64,000 nt of DNA from Paraburkholderia kururiensis JCM 10599 = LMG 19447. GTDB taxonomy: Bacteria; Pseudomonadota; Gammaproteobacteria; Burkholderiales; Burkholderiaceae. The stretch is taken from positions 124,001 to 188,000 of the forward strand of contig NZ_RJZE01000001.1 of NCBI RefSeq assembly GCF_003986935.1, read 5' to 3'. The position numbers were made by a program, and so were the translations under genes. Below are positions 62,001 to 64,000 of this stretch, piece after piece; the first letter of the stretch is position 1; each line of letters opens with the position of its first letter. The notes beneath the pieces are model-generated. The model had not been told where the DNA came from, made no database searches, and saw only the letters and a program-made list of their open reading frames with translations.

Positions 62001-62807
62001 TCAGCGTGTCGCGCGTTGTTCCAGCGCCGGTTGCGGAGGCTGGTCGGGCTGGTCGGGTTGGTCCGCTTCGTCCGCGAGCCAGCCATAGCCCTTGCGCTCC
62101 AGTTCCAGTGCAAGCTCACGCGTGCCCGACTTCACGATGCGGCCGCGAGAAAGCACATGCACGTAGTCGGGCACGACGTAGTCGAGTAGCCGCTGATAGT
62201 GCGTCACGAGCACCATGGCACGATCCGGACTACGCAGCGCGTTGACGCCGCGTGCCACGAGCTGGAGCGCGTCGATGTCGAGGCCCGAATCGGTCTCGTC
62301 CAGAATCGCGAGCCTGGGCTCCAGCACCGCCATCTGGAGCATTTCGTTGCGCTTCTTCTCGCCGCCCGAAAAACCCTCGTTGACGGCGCGATACAGCAGG
62401 CTTTCGTCCATCTGCATCAGCGCCATCTTCGCCTTGACGATCTGAAGGAATTCCATCGCATCGAGTTCGGGCTCGCCGCGATGCCGGCGCTGCGCGTTCA
62501 ACGCAGCCTTGAGCAGATACACGTTGCTCACACCCGGAATTTCCACCGGATACTGAAACGCGAGAAAGAGCCCTTCGCGTGCGCGTTCTTCGGGCGCAAG
62601 CGCAAGCAGATCGTGGCCGGCGTATTGCACCTCGCCGCCCGTCACCACGTACTGCTCCCGCCCCGCCAGCACATGAGCGAGCGTGCTCTTGCCCGAACCG
62701 TTCGGGCCCATGATGGCGTGCACTTCGCCTGCCTTCACCTGCAGATCGAGACCACGCAGAATCGGCTTGCCTTCCACTTCAACGCTGAGATTGCTGATGT
62801 CGAGCAT
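62001..62807 (-). CDS. sufC: SufC, Fe-S assembly ATPase
   Basis: The 268-residue ABC-type ATPase has Walker A GPNGSGKST, the signature FSGGEKKR and Walker B LAILDETDSGLD, as in SufC. The ATG at 62807 starts MLDISNLSV like other SufC proteins and has GGAA upstream; ATG at 62819 is an alternative. The C-terminus carries a DQPDQPDQP repeat encoded by a GGTCGG-type DNA repeat (62039-62066) that I do not expect in this family. Confidence 0.96.
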   Translation of the reverse strand: MLDISNLSVEVEGKPILRGLDLQVKAGEVHAIMGPNGSGKSTLAHVLAGREQYVVTGGEVQYAGHDLLALAPEERAREGLFLAFQYPVEIPGVSNVYLLKAALNAQRRHRGEPELDAMEFLQIVKAKMALMQMDESLLYRAVNEGFSGGEKKRNEMLQMAVLEPRLAILDETDSGLDIDALQLVARGVNALRSPDRAMVLVTHYQRLLDYVVPDYVHVLSRGRIVKSGTRELALELERKGYGWLADEADQPDQPDQPPQPALEQRATR

Positions 62808-62824
62808 GATGTTTTCCATTCCAT

Positions 62825-64000
62825 TTAACCGACGCTGCCTTCCAGGCTTACGCCGAGCAGCTTCTGCGCTTCCACGGCGAATTCCATCGGCAGTTCCTTG
62901 AACACTTCCTTGCAAAAGCCGTTGACGATCATCGACACGGCATCTTCAGCCGACAAACCCCGCTGCCGGCAGTAGAAGAGCTGGTCTTCGCCGATGCGCG
63001 ACGTCGATGCCTCGTGCTCCACCTTCGCCGTGGGGTTCTTCACCTCGATGTAGGGAAACGTGTGCGCGGCACAGCGATCGCCCAGCAGCAGCGAGTCGCA
63101 CTGCGTGTAGTTGCGCGCGTTCTCCGCCGCACGGCCCACCTTCACAAGTCCGCGATACGCGTTCTTGCCGCGCCCCGCGGAGATGCCTTTCGAGACGATC
63201 GTGCTGCGCGTGTTGCGGCCCAGGTGAATCATCTTCGTACCCGTATCGGCCTGCTGATAATGGTTGGTCAGCGCCACTGAATAGAACTCGCCCACCGAGT
63301 TGTCCCCACGCAGGATCACGCTCGGGTACTTCCACGTAATGGCCGAACCCGTTTCAACCTGTGTCCACGAAATCTTCGCGTTGGCCTCGCGACAGTCGCC
63401 GCGCTTCGTCACGAAGTTGTAGATGCCGCCGCGTCCGTTCTCGTCGCCCGGGTACCAGTTCTGCACCGTCGAATAGCGAATCTGCGCGCCTTCCAGCGCC
63501 ACCAGTTCCACTACCGCGGCATGCAGCTGGTTCTCGTCGCGCATGGGCGCCGTGCAGCCTTCCAGGTAGCTCACATACGAACCCTTGTCCGCAATGATCA
63601 GCGTGCGCTCGAATTGCCCCGTATTGCGCGCGTTGATGCGGAAGTACGTGGAGAGCTCCATCGGGCAACGCACGCCGGGCGGGATGTAGCAGAACGAGCC
63701 GTCGCTGAACACCGCCGAATTCAAGGCGGCGAAGAAGTTGTCCGTGTGCGGCACCACGGTTCCCAGGTACTTGCGCACCAGATCCGGATGTTCCTGTACA
63801 GCCTCGGAAAACGAACAGAACACGATGCCCAGTTCACCGAGCTTCTTGCGAAACGTGGTGGCAACGGAAACGCTGTCGAACACGGCATCCACGGCCACGC
63901 CCGCGAGAATTTCGCGCTCCGCGAGCGGCACGCCGAGCTTCTCGTACGTACGCAGCAATTCCGGGTCCACCTCGTCGAGGCTCTTGGGCCGGTCTTTCGA
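62825..64000 (-). CDS. sufB: SufB, Fe-S scaffold subunit, cut by window edge
   Basis: The last 391 residues are visible and the frame runs to base 64000, so the N-terminus is outside. Features are [39 protein letters not shown], the cluster-related [27 protein letters not shown] and the final [22 protein letters not shown]. SufB holds the nascent cluster. It is first of the visible suf genes and is followed by sufC after 17 bases. Confidence 0.97.
   Translation of the reverse strand, partial: SKDRPKSLDEVDPELLRTYEKLGVPLAEREILAGVAVDAVFDSVSVATTFRKKLGELGIVFCSFSEAVQEHPDLVRKYLGTVVPHTDNFFAALNSAVFSDGSFCYIPPGVRCPMELSTYFRINARNTGQFERTLIIADKGSYVSYLEGCTAPMRDENQLHAAVVELVALEGAQIRYSTVQNWYPGDENGRGGIYNFVTKRGDCREANAKISWTQVETGSAITWKYPSVILRGDNSVGEFYSVALTNHYQQADTGTKMIHLGRNTRSTIVSKGISAGRGKNAYRGLVKVGRAAENARNYTQCDSLLLGDRCAAHTFPYIEVKNPTAKVEHEASTSRIGEDQLFYCRQRGLSAEDAVSMIVNGFCKEVFKELPMEFAVEAQKLLGVSLEGSVG

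Noticed and set aside
1..64000. CRISPR arrays, prophage, insertion sequences, tRNA or rRNA genes
   Set aside because: No regular repeat-spacer pattern, transposase, integrase or recognisable RNA gene was seen on reading either strand.

Overview
The window looks like a chromosomal segment of a beta-proteobacterium of the order Burkholderiales, probably Paraburkholderia, Burkholderia, Trinickia or a relative. The grounds are very high GC with strong GC3, a DUF4148 protein, a Gram-negative porin of the OpcP type, an exopolysaccharide locus resembling Burkholderia Bep, and a complete suf cluster. No IS element, prophage, CRISPR array, tRNA or rRNA was found.

Region 1 (1-16.2 kb) is an exopolysaccharide locus. 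Read on the minus strand it runs: Crp/Fnr regulator, Wza-like export lipoprotein, Wzc-like tyrosine autokinase, acyltransferase-3, flippase, GT2 glycosyltransferase, hexapeptide acetyltransferase and the first codons of a nucleotide-sugar epimerase. To its right lie a PAP2 phosphatase, a large double alpha/beta-hydrolase, a GDP-mannose pyrophosphorylase (ManC) and a sigma54 enhancer-binding protein. The 0.8 kb gap upstream of the Crp/Fnr gene carries a long imperfect direct repeat, each copy with a TGTCTC-N6 half-palindrome, and a good sigma54 promoter match. A second sigma54 match precedes manC. Together they suggest a sigma54 and c-di-GMP type polysaccharide regulon.

Region 2 (17.3-34.9 kb) is mixed metabolism and stress response: a PhyH dioxygenase, a class C serine hydrolase, an IlvD/Edd sugar-acid dehydratase, an ECF sigma factor flanked by two anti-sigma-like membrane proteins, DUF4148, a catalase-family peroxidase and cytochrome b561. 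Three near-identical promoters (GGAATA-N16/17-GTT) mark the ECF module. Then come an acetyl-CoA hydrolase/CoA-transferase, a dienelactone hydrolase, a diguanylate cyclase, a GNAT enzyme, an MlaC-like protein, an inositol-phosphatase family enzyme and a chemoreceptor.

Region 3 (35-42.4 kb) holds a stand-alone 2-oxoglutarate dehydrogenase E1 paralogue without E2/E3, a polysaccharide pyruvyl transferase, a solitary HigA-type antitoxin, a DUF2242 lipoprotein and a porin followed by a clear terminator.

Region 4 (42.4-50.9 kb) looks like a catabolic island: on the minus strand MBL-fold protein, FAD monooxygenase, DUF2783 and an MFS transporter; divergently, two tandem IclR regulators translationally coupled to a cytochrome P450, then a 58-residue DUF1328 protein.

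Region 5 (50.9-58.2 kb) is a carbohydrate uptake locus: solute-binding protein and two permeases on plus; SDR dehydrogenase, ATPase, RpiR-family regulator and thiM on minus. A 36-bp inverted repeat lies in the divergent promoter. Region 6 (58.2 kb to the end) is sufB-C-D-S-U-T plus a Rieske ferredoxin, cut by the window edge in sufB.
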